In this document: positions 23,416 through 34,729 of the stretch, one piece after another | Numbering within the stretch: position 1 is the stretch's first letter | Layout: each line of letters starts with the position of its first letter | Source: Polytolypa hystricis UAMH7299 | Lineage: Eukaryota > Ascomycota > Eurotiomycetes > Onygenales | Assembly: GCA_002573605.1 (NCBI GenBank) | Contig: PDNA01000123.1 | Location: 1 to 64,000, forward strand | Reading direction: 5' to 3' | Length of the DNA: 64,000 nt | Position numbers and translations under genes: made by a program | The notes under the pieces: model-generated | The model's input: only the letters and a program-made list of their open reading frames with translations | Databases searched by the model: none | Told to the model about the DNA's origin: nothing

Positions 23416-26400
23416 TGTGATGGGCAATTAAGAAGAAATAGTCTGACAGAAATACAAAAGAGAGAAGGGCAGAAAGCGACTGTCTTCAAGATTGTTGATT
23501 CGTCTTTTTAAGAGAGTGTTGTGCCTGGGTCCAGCCAGAGAATGCAGTGTCCAATGAATTAGATAGATGTCAAAAAGAATGAAAGGAAGGCCAAAGGCCA
23601 AAAGAGCCAAAAAAAACAAACAAAAACAAAGGCAAAAAGTGACAATAGGTATTCAAGCTTCCCCAATCACCATAGAACTGAACAACAACCGCGATGTGGC
23701 CGAGGAACGAGGGAGCTATATATCACGAGTTCCGTCTTAGGATCTCTAACAGACGCGGGCCCATTTGAGTGTTATGTTTATTTTTGACAGCCGGTTTCAA
23801 ATTCTGTGGTCTGCCTCACGAGTTGGGCCCGAAATAGACCCCAAACGGAAGTGGCGTAGAGCTCATATGTATGCGAAAGTCCAATGGCAGGCCGGCGGTT
23901 AGCTTTCTTGTGTAGGAAATTGCGGAACTGGGAGATTTGGTTATGCTATTGAGGGTGCGGCGCTTGCTGAAGGGACGAATGGGGGGCGGAGGAAGCTCAG
24001 CGCTCTCAGCGACCTGGAGTCAGTGATAAGCAGGATAGTCTAGAGCATGCAGCTATTTAAAGCAGATGAGACATGGTTGTGGGTGCTTGATGGGCGGTTG
24101 CTGAAACATTCGACAAACAACAGAAACAATTGATATTGTTGGAGACAACAACAACAAACATCGCGAGTTTCCTTTCGAGTTTCCCAGTGGACGCAGCCAT
24201 GATTTTAAATAAGTTTGCAGCATCGGCTACGAAGGCTACGACACTAGCGATCGGTGCCAGTTCCACGCAAAAGTCGATGAAGTGTGAGGGTGGAGGCTGG
24301 TGCGGGTCCCCCGGCGCCCTCATTGGCGCCAAGTAGCATCATCATCATCATCATCATAACGAGGCTCGCGGAACCTGCGGATATATTGCAACTGAGTCGG
24401 TGTATCGTCGATTCATCTGGCATTAGCCAGGGCTAGCGACGATCTCACTAGACCATCCTGTAATCCCATAAATCCTTCTGCAAAAAAAAAAAAAAGAAAG
24501 AGAAGCCTGATGGGGGAGCATTTGGGCCAATTGGTTTGTGTGGATGGGATTGGATTGGTGGCGTAGGCTCTTCCCGCGAGAGATGATCCAATGATCGTAG
24601 TCATGTGGTTAAATAGCGTCGGTGGCCCCGTTCCGTGCTGGGGTTCGCTGATGGCCTGAAACCCTGCAGCGAAGAAAACATTATGGCGTTTCTCTCCCTT
24701 GCAAGTTGCCTCTCATTCTTAGCTTGGCGCACGGAGGACAAGTTGTACGGGGTGGACATGACAACAACAACAACAGCAGCTTTCAAACAGTGCGACGAAA
24801 CAACGAGAGACATGGTCAGCCTTGTTTGTTTGTGGCGCACTGACACTCTACTTGATGCAAGACACTCATCCTCATACAAGATCATCGCAAACAATTGTGG
24901 AATTCCTCGATTTCAATCCATCACTTCAAAGCAAACCACTCCGTCGGTAAATTAGCTGAAGCACATCTCATTCATCCATGGCCGCTGATGCGATATGGCA
25001 GGGGGTCGAGACATGCAGCAAGCATATACACCCAACTATTAATAGAGTTCCCTGCTTTGACTATCGACGTCGATCTTATTGTCCGTCCAAAACAATGCAG
25101 CCCAAGAGCATCCATCTCACAGATCTACAGGCCACAGAAGATACACAGAATTTCCAGAACTGAAGATCTCTTCATTGGAGGTCTGTTTCAACTTTCAAGC
25201 CTCCCAACTCCAGCTCCAGCTCCTCTCTCACCGATACATGGCTCGCTATAGGTATGACCAACATGTTTCGCCCACTCCCTGCAATCTTATGCCTCACTTG
25301 CCCTCCACACCAGATAAACTACCGCACATATCCAAAGGGAGCATGAAACACCCCACCCAGATCTTTGCTCATCAAACATCACTCACAGACCGGACCGGGA
25401 AAAGAAAACCCCCATGATCTGCAGCGCGCCTGCACGGCATCATTACCCTTTCTTTCTCCCTTTGTTTCAGCAAAACCTGGGGCGGGGCGGATCCCGAGCC
25501 ACGTTTCTTCTTCCATTTAAGCGCATTGACGTCTAGAGTATCGCGTCTGGGATATACCAACTACAAACCACCCGCTGATGATATTAAACCTCTGATCAAG
25601 GTCTACTTTTCATCTCCGATGAAAATACTTTCCGCATTTCTTTGCCCCCGCAAAGCACCACTCTGCCGAAATGATAAATTTCGCCTAGATTCCCGCATTC
25701 CCGAATCCGCCGCCATAAAGATCAAACGCGTTGGTAATTTTTCTTTCAATGCAACGTGCCATTTTTTTAATTTCATCCTTCTTTTAACCGGTCCGGGGAA
25801 ATCTTGAAGAAAGTTTCCCTATCCTTCAAATAGCACACATATTTAAGTCCATCAACGTAGCACAAATGGTCCCACAAACTCCATCTGAAACCCTGCAGCT
25901 CAGCAGCTGTGACATTTTTTTCCAGACCATGTTCTAGATAAAAAAGATCTACCAGGTAAAACACTGGGCACAAACAAAAGCCTGCATGTGTTTCTTAATA
26001 AAAAACAGCGCAAAGCCTCCCACCAACCAGTTCTACTCCCATTGACACACGGATCTACAGTACAACCACAGGAACCGTCATAATGTAAAACCGTTTATCC
26101 AGATTCTTTACAACAAAGGTGCTTTCATTTTTTTTTCACAATGCATATAAACACACAAGGAGCTAGTGAAACAAAAAAGGCACTTTTTGCTTGGTTTTCC
26201 AATTGTGTGTATCTGGTTAGAAGCTGCGGCGGTCCCCTAGAGGGTTGGTTGGGTTGGGCGGCTACCCACACTATTTTGTGGCCCACGGATGGATTGGATG
26301 GAGGTTATGGGGGGCGCTTGTTGGTTCTTTGATGCGCGGGTTTCTGAGACTTCCACCCCTTTCCCCTTTCCGGTTCCATCGGCCGTTGGTTCGATGGGCT

Positions 26401-27143
26401 TTTGTGCCTTTTCAAAAGATATGAGAAATGATGTTATTGAGGTTATGGAGGTGTGATGAGAGGGGGGATTTTCTTTTCCTGTTATTTTTGCCTTTTCTGG
26501 TTGTGTTATCAAAGGGATCGAACTGGTTAGGATATATTGCGAGAAGCTTGAAGCTCTATACTAACCTGGATGAGATATTTTCTCCTACTGGCCGAAGAGC
26601 TGGATTCCTTGCTACCTATACGTCTTCGTTGACCAAGGGAGAGCTCAACAAAATCTCACAGGGCTCTATCGCCTTGATGGCTTTTTTAATATTACAACCA
26701 ATTACGCAACGGAACATACCCAGTTTTGATGGTCACCCAACCAACTTTGAAGTCAAGAGAAGGGAACAAATTGAAAAGAAACAGCCAGAAACTTCCAGAA
26801 ATCACTTTCATATTACCCCATGCTAAGGCAGTGTATTGAGGCTATCGAGCCAATCAGTGCTTGGGTATACCCCTAGCCCCATAACCTGTAAGGCATAACA
26901 AAAGAAAAACAAATTAAAGAGAATAGAAAATAGTAAGGCATACTGGTACCGCGCGTGACGTCCCGAGAAAGGCCATAAAATGTAAGGAGGGAATACCGGT
27001 AGTCGTGGGAAAGGAGTCGAAAACAGAGAATAAAGAAGGCCCGAAAGAAGTAGTAGAAGAAGAATCGCATAACAGACGCTTAGAAAAAGCATGGCCAAGA
27101 AAAGTGCAAATAAGGCAGGGATGTTTCAGGCGAGCCGGTGACT
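23416..27143. other. 3.7 kb without a recognisable gene
   Basis: Apart from the promoter of the glycogen-binding-domain gene near 23.4 kb, I see nothing protein-like here. It holds an (ATC)n microsatellite at 24338-24357 and an A-run at 24481-24493. Its length is unusual for this compact region: a long noncoding RNA, a long leader or regulatory DNA could be present, but nothing in the sequence proves it. Confidence 0.5.
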
Positions 27144-28115
27144 TCAATTGCGCTCTCTTTGTCCGGTCACGGTGAGGCCATCGTACTTCTTGTGGATTGC
27201 CCCCAGTACAACTTTCATAATCCCGTCTGCGGTTAAACCACCACGTCGGCCACTGCTCCAAGGCACAGTGTCAACTATGTCTCTGCAACCTTCGTCCTTT
27301 CCGAGATCGTCATCTAGCCCACGGAGCTGCTTCGCTGCCTCTTCATCGTTTCCAACTTGGAAGAACTGGATCCCAACCTGCCAAGGCAGAGCATCGATCT
27401 TGTCTAGTTTTTTTGCAAAACGCTTAATCGCGCCTCCAACAGGATCGGAGGCGCAACCGTCTGTGATTACTATGATATTTAGCGGGCGAACCGACAGATC
27501 AGCGCTTGCTGCTTTTTCGACGCGGTTTAGGTATGGGTCGAGAATGTCTGACAGACGCTTGCCCGTTGGCGTGCCATTCCTAGGCGTAATGCTTGAAAAG
27601 ATTTCATGGACATCAGCAGGCCTTTTAACTCGCATGTACCCGCCAGCTGAGCCATGACTAGCCCTAGGGTTGAGGTGGTTCAAGAAATATATATCGATAC
27701 CATCTGGGTCGTGTGCTGTACAGATGGGAGTGATGGCCTGCAGTGCTCTAGATGTTTCGGCCCATCTCCCAGGACTCATATTGTCACCCATACTGTAGCT
27801 GTCATCTATGAGAAAGATAGTATCGAACTGGTCTAGAAACGCGTAGGGAGTGTCTTCGGATTCGCCTATGGGCGCTTTAGGCGCAGGTGCGACATATGGT
27901 GAAGGTGTATATGCAGGAGGCAAATCCATATCGGACTGCGCACTAAATGCAGGTTCGTATGCCGAGGTCGCCATGTAGTCGCTATTTCGTCTCGAAGGGC
28001 TCTTCGAGCCACCCTGGAATGAAAAGAAGTGGCGTTTTGAGTCGATGGCTTCTTCTGGATGAAGAGATGAGGATTTTGATTTTGATTTTGATTTCGATGA
28101 GCTGAAGAACCCCAT
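27144..28115 (-). CDS. von Willebrand factor A domain protein
   Basis: Single-exon protein of 323 residues. A Lys/Ser-rich start (KSKSKSKSKSSS) and a Pro/Tyr-rich linker with PPAYTPSPY lead into a vWA fold from about residue 95. The metal-ion (MIDAS) motif D-x-S-x-S is LIDDSYSMG at 102-110; later blocks are GTPTGKRLSDILDPYL (MIDAS Thr), NIIVITDGCASD and WQVGIQFFQVGNDEEAAKQLRGLDDDLG. This is a widespread, uncharacterised fungal family. The likely role is metal-dependent protein-protein contact, partner unknown. PPAY resembles a PPxY motif for WW-domain (Rsp5-type) ligases. Confidence 0.85.
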   Translation of the reverse strand: MGFFSSSKSKSKSKSSSLHPEEAIDSKRHFFSFQGGSKSPSRRNSDYMATSAYEPAFSAQSDMDLPPAYTPSPYVAPAPKAPIGESEDTPYAFLDQFDTIFLIDDSYSMGDNMSPGRWAETSRALQAITPICTAHDPDGIDIYFLNHLNPRASHGSAGGYMRVKRPADVHEIFSSITPRNGTPTGKRLSDILDPYLNRVEKAASADLSVRPLNIIVITDGCASDPVGGAIKRFAKKLDKIDALPWQVGIQFFQVGNDEEAAKQLRGLDDDLGKDEGCRDIVDTVPWSSGRRGGLTADGIMKVVLGAIHKKYDGLTVTGQRERN

Positions 28116-29153
28116 TTTGGATAGGTATATAAGATTTGTATACTATCCACAAGTGTCCCTGTTAGGAGTTCTGATGGGGAGGTGTTGTGTTAGGTTAGAG
28201 AAGATGGTTAAAGGAGCAGGAAAGATGTGATGTGGTGTTCTTTATACTCCGGAAACTGGGTGTTGCCTTGTTTGAAAACATTGAATATTCCTTTGCAGTA
28301 TGAACCAGGTGGAAATCTCCGCTGAAAATGGCAATACTCTACGGCGGATCCCAGGCGTATTGCAGTCTCCGCCCTGGTAGTACCATGGTGGTTCACTAGA
28401 CAGAGTGGGGAAGGCAGGGAAATTCCGTATACACACCTTATGTGTCTGTGGTATCAAGGGGCGATTGCCATCTTTTGCTGTGCGCTGTGTATATTGGCAG
28501 GCGCGCTTATCTGCGCTCAGAAGTCGCAGCACGTGCAGATTGAGGTTTGACTTAAGTTCTTAGCCAATCAGGGGTTTGGTCCAGCCCCACACAGCCACAT
28601 CACCGTGCTGCGCCTCTCCTTGTCCAATCAAACATCTTCTGCATCAATCCAGATCGCACAAGCCGCAGCCAGAAGCTTGCCATGTCTACAGAGTAATAGT
28701 GTCTATGTTTCAAAATGCGCCTATGTTAAACGCCTTATGAGCTCATTTAGGCCACTAGGTCACTTGCGAGTTGTGCCAAGGACAAAACTTGTTTGATCGC
28801 GCTACGTAACATGGATGTTCGGATCTCCCAAACAACGTGCTGCACGAGGCATAAATGCCCCCTTGACAAGTTGACAGGGGCCTAATGCAGGAGGATAGAC
28901 CCTTCAAAGCTTGGTTTTGCCTTGAGGCTCAATCCGCAGATGATCCAGTCTATGTCTGTATCAAGGGGAAGAATGACACTTAATCGACTCGATCCAGAAC
29001 TTTGTGCACGGTGCCTCGTCACTCATCCTTTACATGTCTGCTCCACTGGCAGCGAGCAAGAGGCAGATTTTACAAATCAAATGCTCTTACCTATAGTCGC
29101 TGAGCACTTGCTGGTTTTTCTTCCCTCCGAGGCAGCTATACATTGCTTTTATT
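28116..29153. other. Intergenic, about 1 kb
   Basis: Promoter of the vWA gene followed by sequence with no recognisable coding. The missing N-terminal half of the neighbouring transcription-factor remnant should lie here but cannot be recognised. Confidence 0.45.
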
Positions 29154-29910
29154 GTGTTTGAAATTGGCGCTGCTTGTGTTCAATCTTCTCAAACAGGGCA
29201 ACAGTATAGTGCGGAGCAGTATTATGCTGCGGCGAACCGACAGCTAAAAGCGATGGTGGGTTCGGCGCCAGACGACCTGGAAAATGCTGATGCTACGTTG
29301 CAGGAGCTTCAGGCCGTCTTATTGATGGCCGTCTTTGCTTCATTCCGCCTGATATCCCCTGGATTGTGGTATATTGCGGGAGTAGCTGCGCGTCTCGCAA
29401 TAGATCTGGGGCTTCATTCGGTTTCTCCAGATATTGACGATAAGAAGGTAGATCTAGAACTAAACAACGAGGGAAGGGGATGCAACTGCGAGAATGTCTG
29501 GATTAGCGATCTTCGACGACGATTGTGGTGGTGTGTCTACTCCTTAGATAGGTTTGTGGCTTTTAGCGTGGGTCGGCCATGTAGCATTGCGGACGAACTC
29601 ATCTCGACAGATTTCCCATCACTTGTTCTAGATGAGTGCCTTACTCAAAGCGGCCCCTTACTATCTGCTCACGAGAGAACATGCGCAATTCGTCGTACAA
29701 CCACCTTGCATACCATCATTTCCGTTTTCGGCAACTACAGTCTGAGATCATACAAGTCATGCAATACCGAAAAGTTCAGCATAGTCTCAAACAACATGAA
29801 GGAGCACGAATAGGCCAAACGAGGCCAACCCTTTTATCGCCGTTCCTTTCCCTCCCTCAGACTACGTCCTTTGAGAATTGGCGCACTAATATAAGATTCA
29901 CAAGAAAGCA
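29154..29910 (+). pseudogene. Remnant of a fungal-specific transcription factor (middle homology domain)
   Basis: One frame reads a clear Fungal_trans core: QELQAVLLMAVFASFRLIS, GLWYIAGVAARLAIDLGLH, DLRRRLWWCVYSLDRFVAF and VGRPCSIADELISTDFPS. At about 29680-29700 the homology jumps to another frame (SYNHLAYHHFRFRQLQSEII, then TTSFENWRTN), so at least one indel breaks it. No Zn2Cys6 cluster or N-terminal half is seen upstream. Such proteins normally have 600-800 residues; this is a relic of the central third. Confidence 0.75.
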
Positions 29911-30128
29911 TAAGAAGTTTGTATGTACAGGGAAAGTGAATTGCAGGGTTGGGATTTCAAACATTGTACTAGTTTACGGCGTTGGAAGGCGGGATAGAGA
30001 GAGCGGGAAACAAGGTTTGGATGGGTCCGGGCTGCACGTTACAGCGTGCCAGTTAGGTTAATAATAAGGGAATAACAAGTATACTCGCATACCTGTTCAA
30101 ACCAGCGAGTGCGACCCTTGTTCTCCTG

Positions 30129-30535
30129 CTAAATAGGTTCGAGTTTGTCCCAGTCATGCGGCATCGGGGGAGTGACCTGTGCTCCATCAACCCAGATTGA
30201 TACCATCCCTGGCTGAACCTCAAGTTTCCCTTTGCGATAGGCTTCTAAGATCGCATCTATGTTCATTTTGCATGATGCTGGGGTAAATTCATCATATTGA
30301 ATTGGCCGCTTCAAACACCAGATCCGCTTGTAAACATCCTCGGAAAGTCCAGGCAGCTCTCCCTCAGCGTAGTCCCTATTTCATGATAAAGGTAAGCTTA
30401 GTATCATCTGTGAGTATACATTAGATGGACTAACACTTCAAGCTCCGCCTTTGCTTTCAGCAGCTCGTCCAGATAGGCTTGGTACCTTTCGACCTCTTGC
30501 CCCGCGGCGATGTACGCCCGGCAGAGCTGCCGACC
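30129..30535 (-). pseudogene. Two-exon coding fragment, function unknown
   Basis: On the minus strand, an open stretch (GRQLCRAYIAAGQEVERYQ, then AYLDELLKAKAELE) ends at a GTTAGT donor near 30435. After a roughly 60-nt intron with TAG acceptor it continues with DYAEGELPGLSEDVYKRIW and on to AILEAYRKGKLEVQPGMVS and stop at 30129. The composition looks coding and the splice keeps frame, but an in-frame TGA lies just upstream and no start is visible. I do not recognise the family. It is probably a truncated copy next to repeat-like sequence at 30580-30640. Confidence 0.35.
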
Positions 30536-30673
30536 GGTTCCTTGTCACATGAACGACTCACACTTCCTACCCGCCTAACAGTACGGAGTATAGCCTACCT
30601 AGGTAGGTATATACCTGGTATACGCTATACTATCGGAGTAGTGTGATAAGAGCTTCTTTTTTTAAAAAAAAAA

Positions 30674-31267
30674 ATGACCATGGGTACAGCAAATGGTGAC
30701 GATAGAGCAACAATAAGGATAGATAATATTCCATCCCAAAAACCCCATTTTGAGCGCTTGCTGGAAGCCCCATATGCTACTGGCGCAGTCTCGCGTCCAT
30801 AGGTGCGGATCGCACTTGCTCGTCCTAATTCAAATGTGTACACTGCAGTACAGTTGCTGGAGGACACTGGTGCAGAGAAAACCACGATTGTGTCAACCGA
30901 TCTCGCTGCCATCGACCAGGCTGGAGGGAATCAAGATTTTCTTCAATCTGAGAACTTTCAGACTGCTGCAGGCTTGGTCCAACGCCCCGTCTACAGAATG
31001 AAAGCTAGGCTTTTAGGGCAAAACTGGCAGAATGCACCAAATCCCCAAGCTACCCAAGGACTGCAAACCAATTATCTTGTACCCATGCACAAGATAATAC
31101 GTGTAGTTGTATCACCTCTACAAGCTACTGGAGGTATTCGGCTACTGGGCCCCTTTCTCCGCGAGTACTTTTTCACCGGCAGCGCTCCAGATGGCCAAGG
31201 GAACTTGGTCATCGCCAGCAACAAAACTGGTATGGTTCAGAACATACCAGCTGTCAACTTGCCATAG
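30674..31267 (+). pseudogene. Retropepsin-like aspartic protease ORF interrupted by an in-frame stop
   Basis: An ATG at 30674 opens a frame that is broken by TAG at 30800 and continues to a stop at 31265. After the break comes VQLLEDTGAEKTTI, with D-T-G-A at 30863-30874, the catalytic motif of single-domain aspartic proteases. Near the end IRLLGPFLREYFF resembles the (I/L)-L-G-x-x-F/L strand-helix that closes the retropepsin fold. No reverse transcriptase or integrase is near, so it is not an evident retrotransposon. The TAG could instead lie in an unrecognised intron (TCCATAG would be its acceptor), so a functional spliced gene is possible. Confidence 0.4.
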
Positions 31268-31841
31268 TGGACTATGGAAAGCAAGCTTCCTTTCTGTCCC
31301 TCCCCCTCATGTCGTGGAAATAAGTCCCTGGTTAGACGCGGGGTTAACTGCCCTCTCTCTAGCAGTTATCGACTTAAGTTAAACGCTGTATGGAAGAGGA
31401 GCATGCTCTTCTTTTTCATTTTTCTTCTATCAGTCTGAACCTGTTTGCAACGGTGGATGTCTAGGCAAACCTGGTTTGAAGCTGTCCTCCTTACTTGATC
31501 GCCTTACAATCTTTTGCGCTGGTAGCTCAGGCTACCCCTCAGCTTTAAAGGAAGTCTTTGCGATGTTAGCCGTCGATTCATTATTCATCAGCAGCTCCCT
31601 TCTTTGCGATCTGTTGATTGTCTCCTAAAACACATCCCACAGTAACCAAAAAGTTCCCAAATTTACTTTCCATACCCTCTTCCAAAATCGCCGACGGGCG
31701 AATTCGCCTCGTAAACATCTGATCTCTAAAATCAAAACAAAAATAACACCGAGCAGGCAATAATTGTACCCTCCTAAAGTCCTTCCAACAAAAAGAAACA
31801 GTTCCCCCATTTAATAAGAGGGGTAAAACATCGCGGTATTC
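31268..31841. other. Intergenic, about 570 bp
   Basis: 3' flanks of the convergent retropepsin-like ORF and the PAM2-motif gene. Nothing recognised. Confidence 0.5.
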
Positions 31842-32678
31842 TCAATATCGCCCCTTAACTATCTGCAGATTCTCCGGCTCACGCACAGGCTCATACTCGC
31901 GCACAACCGCTGGGATGAATTCAGGAGCCTCAGGACGGAGACGAGTAGCGGCGCGCGTAATGTTCGAATCGGGCGCAACCATCCACTCGTGTAGTGCAGA
32001 ACGAGAACGCGTCTTGCTACCGTCAACAACCTGGTGTTTTGTGAAAATGGGCAGGGAGATGTTAGTTGGGTCAATTCGCGTGGATTTTGTTTTTTTCTTT
32101 TTCGGGGGCGATAATAGGGGGGAGTTGAGTTGGGCACATACGAATAAGTCACGGTTGAAGTTGTCCAAATAAACATCTGACTGATGACGGTACGGAGCGG
32201 GGAAAACCTCGCCATGGTCATGGATACAGTAGCCACGATTGTATTGAAGGTGATAATCGGTCTGAATCCCAGTCGACACGGTGATGACGCGAGTTGAATC
32301 CACGCAGCCACTGTATAAGGACGAGGTATTGTGATGATCGACAAGGTGGTGGTCAGGGGCACATGGACTGGAAGACACTTCGCGAGACCAGTCTGTATGC
32401 GCGTAATTCAGTACGTTTCCGAGTCTGGATGCCTTGCCATGGTTTGGTCCATTAGATGTGTCATGGTGAGGAGTTTCCTCTCGCGGTCCAAGTTCATTGC
32501 CCTGGCCGTTCTTTTTGGCTTGCTTCTTGGCCTTGGTCTATAGTGAGGGTTAGAAGGTCCGTTTAACGGCATCTTGTCCGCAGATCAGTGGAAGATTCTG
32601 TACCTTGCGCTTCTTCTTATTTTTGACTGGTGTCAGGCTTTGAGGCAAGCATTCGTGCTCAGCTATTGCGGCACTCAT
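31842..32678 (-). CDS. Small basic protein with a C-terminal PAM2-like (PABP-binding) motif
   Basis: Three exons, 32678-32604, 32537-32142 and 32030-31842, all in phase 0, give 219 residues. The N-terminus is Lys-rich across the first splice (KNKKKRK then TKAKKQAKKNG), like a nuclear or RNA-binding basic patch. The middle is His/Asp/Tyr-rich without a known fold. Near the C-terminus (about 186-198) is TRLRPEAPEFIPAV, which fits the PAM2 consensus L-x-x-x-A-x-E-F-x-P that binds the MLLE domain of poly(A)-binding protein. I do not recognise the whole protein; a role in mRNA metabolism is inferred from the motif alone. Confidence 0.65.
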
Positions 32679-33489
32679 CTTGGATTAGAAGGCTGTATCT
32701 AGGTGGAGGTAGCAATGGAGTAGGTTAAACAAAACTAGGAAAGAGAATAAAGTAGGAACCTGAAAAGCTGGAGCTTCTTAGAGACAAGAATGATCATGAA
32801 AACAAAAAACAAAACAAAAACATAAGATGGTGTTTTTCTTAGAAAAAAGAATGCAGCACTATTGCTGTTTGTCTTTTTGTTTGACTTCTACTGCGGAGCA
32901 GTCAGGAATCATCCAGACATGATTGCAACATGGTAAACTCAGAGTTGAAACAATTGAGATATGTTTCACAGCTACCCATGCATGCCATTGGCTAGAGACA
33001 ATGGATTGAGTCTGCAGCAGTGAGAAAAGGGAATCTGTATTTGGTTTTCCAGATGAAAATTCACCTGCAAGATTCTCCTCAAGCTAATGTAAGAGAGTGA
33101 CTTAGGCCTCATTGTTTATCACACACAACCACTATCTTCCATTGTCTTCTCTGTATTTTTGAATCTCTGCGTGTCATGATAGGCATGCTTTCAAACACTG
33201 AGACTCAGGGGGAGAGGTTGAAATAAGGCTTTTCTGGTGGAGACGCTGAATATCACGTGATAACATCTTATCTTTCGGCAATTCCCTTATCGCATAGCTT
33301 ATCAATCCCCACTCCATTGCCGAACGTTGAGCCCTCGACAGATCGTCCTTGAAGAATTTCATTTACAAGACGGTTTGGGCCTTGTCATTCGGATAATTGT
33401 CACGTACTTTTAATCTCTCTAGCTTTTATATACCGCTTGACGTTGGAATAGAGAACATTTGCGTTGTTGGATGCATAATTCGAACCACA
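32679..33489. promoter_or_regulatory. Divergent promoter region, about 800 bp
   Basis: Lies between the start codons of the PAM2-motif gene (minus) and the RidA gene (plus). A/T-rich, with no coding seen. Confidence 0.5.
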
Positions 33490-34034
33490 ATGGCCGCTAA
33501 GAAAGCTGTTTTTACCACAAACGCACCCAACCCACTGCCGCAATTCTCGCAGGCAGTGGTGCATAATGGGATGGTATATTGCTCCGGCAGCATCGGGATA
33601 AACCCAACAAGTAAACAGATTGTTGAGGGCGGAATTGCAGAGCGAGCCGTGAGTTGACCTCAAACCTCATGAGAGTGGATAAACAATGAAAGAACTAGTT
33701 TTGGGAAGCTCCATGATGCTGAAAAGAAAATACCATAGGCCCAAACCCTACGAAACCTCTCCGCCGTTCTCAAAGCTGCTGGAAGCAGCATTAAGAACGT
33801 GGTTAAAGTGAATGTCTTCCTTACTACGATGGAGAACTTTGCCGAAATGAACAAGGCCTACGATCCATTCTTTGAAGACGGGATTAAGCCAGTGCGTATC
33901 TATCCTCATGACTAGGGTGTGCCCAGAGGGCATAGGCTAATGTGACTTTTTTGGTATAGTGCCGTACTTGTGTTGCCGTGAAAGAGCTGCCTTTTGGCAC
34001 AGATGTTGAGATTGAGTGTATCGCGTACCTGTGA
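33490..34034 (+). CDS. RidA / YjgF-YER057c-UK114 family enamine/imine deaminase
   Basis: Three exons, 33490-33648, 33739-33891 and 33960-34034, give 128 residues, the normal size of the family. Characteristic blocks are PQFSQAVVHNGMVYCSGSIG, TLRNLSAVLKAAGSS, VVKVNVFLTTM and the C-terminal CRTCVAVKELPFGTDVEIEC, where Arg106 is the conserved substrate-binding arginine. RidA proteins hydrolyse reactive 2-aminoacrylate and related imines made by PLP enzymes; some copies are mitochondrial. No targeting sequence is evident from this start, although an in-frame ATG-less extension exists upstream. The usual Ser before the Arg is Cys here. Confidence 0.93.
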
Positions 34035-34729
34035 GCAACTTTTAGTTAGCCTGAGTTTGCCCATCAATATCTTTCTTAGAACTGCGCATACGCGAAGAGG
34101 TATTTATTCCTTATACCTGGTGCTAACAATATACTAGGAACACACCTACACCAAAGCTATAACGAACAGAACCGAGTCATGACAATGAAAAAGAAACGAT
34201 TTTGGGCCATTCCTTTCAAAGCATTTCTTCAGCATTTCAGGTGATTCTTAGCGAGTATTTCGGGATGTAAAACGTGCGCTGCTATCCAAATACATGTAAA
34301 TACTACTCTTGATTGACCTAGATATTCCTTAGCTTACGAGATGAGGCTCTAGAAATAGCAGAAGTGGACGCCCAGCTTTCTAGCTAGTTAAAACACCATC
34401 TTCCGTCATCGTATGTTGAGCAAGAGGGTTGTACAGCTATTGCCAAACCTCTGAAGGAAGAGGATTTCTAGGTTCACCCATGTATGAACAGAGTATACAT
34501 TGCCAACTTATGTTGAGCGGGTTCAGGGAAGCAATGGCGTCTCCCCTGGGGTACACGATCGCTCAGAATAGACTCAGTAAGAACTCAAAGACAGTACTGA
34601 TACGTAGCTATTTGCAAGATAGTGTGTCCTTTGTAAATACAGCATAGGTTAAAGAAAAAGATGGGATTTTCAGAAAGAAAGGGAGCATAAAAGGGGGGGA
34701 AATCCTTCTGCGTCCTCCAATAACACAAC
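34035..34729. other. Convergent 3' flanks, about 700 bp
   Basis: A/T-rich sequence between the RidA and pterin dehydratase genes. Nothing recognised. Confidence 0.5.
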
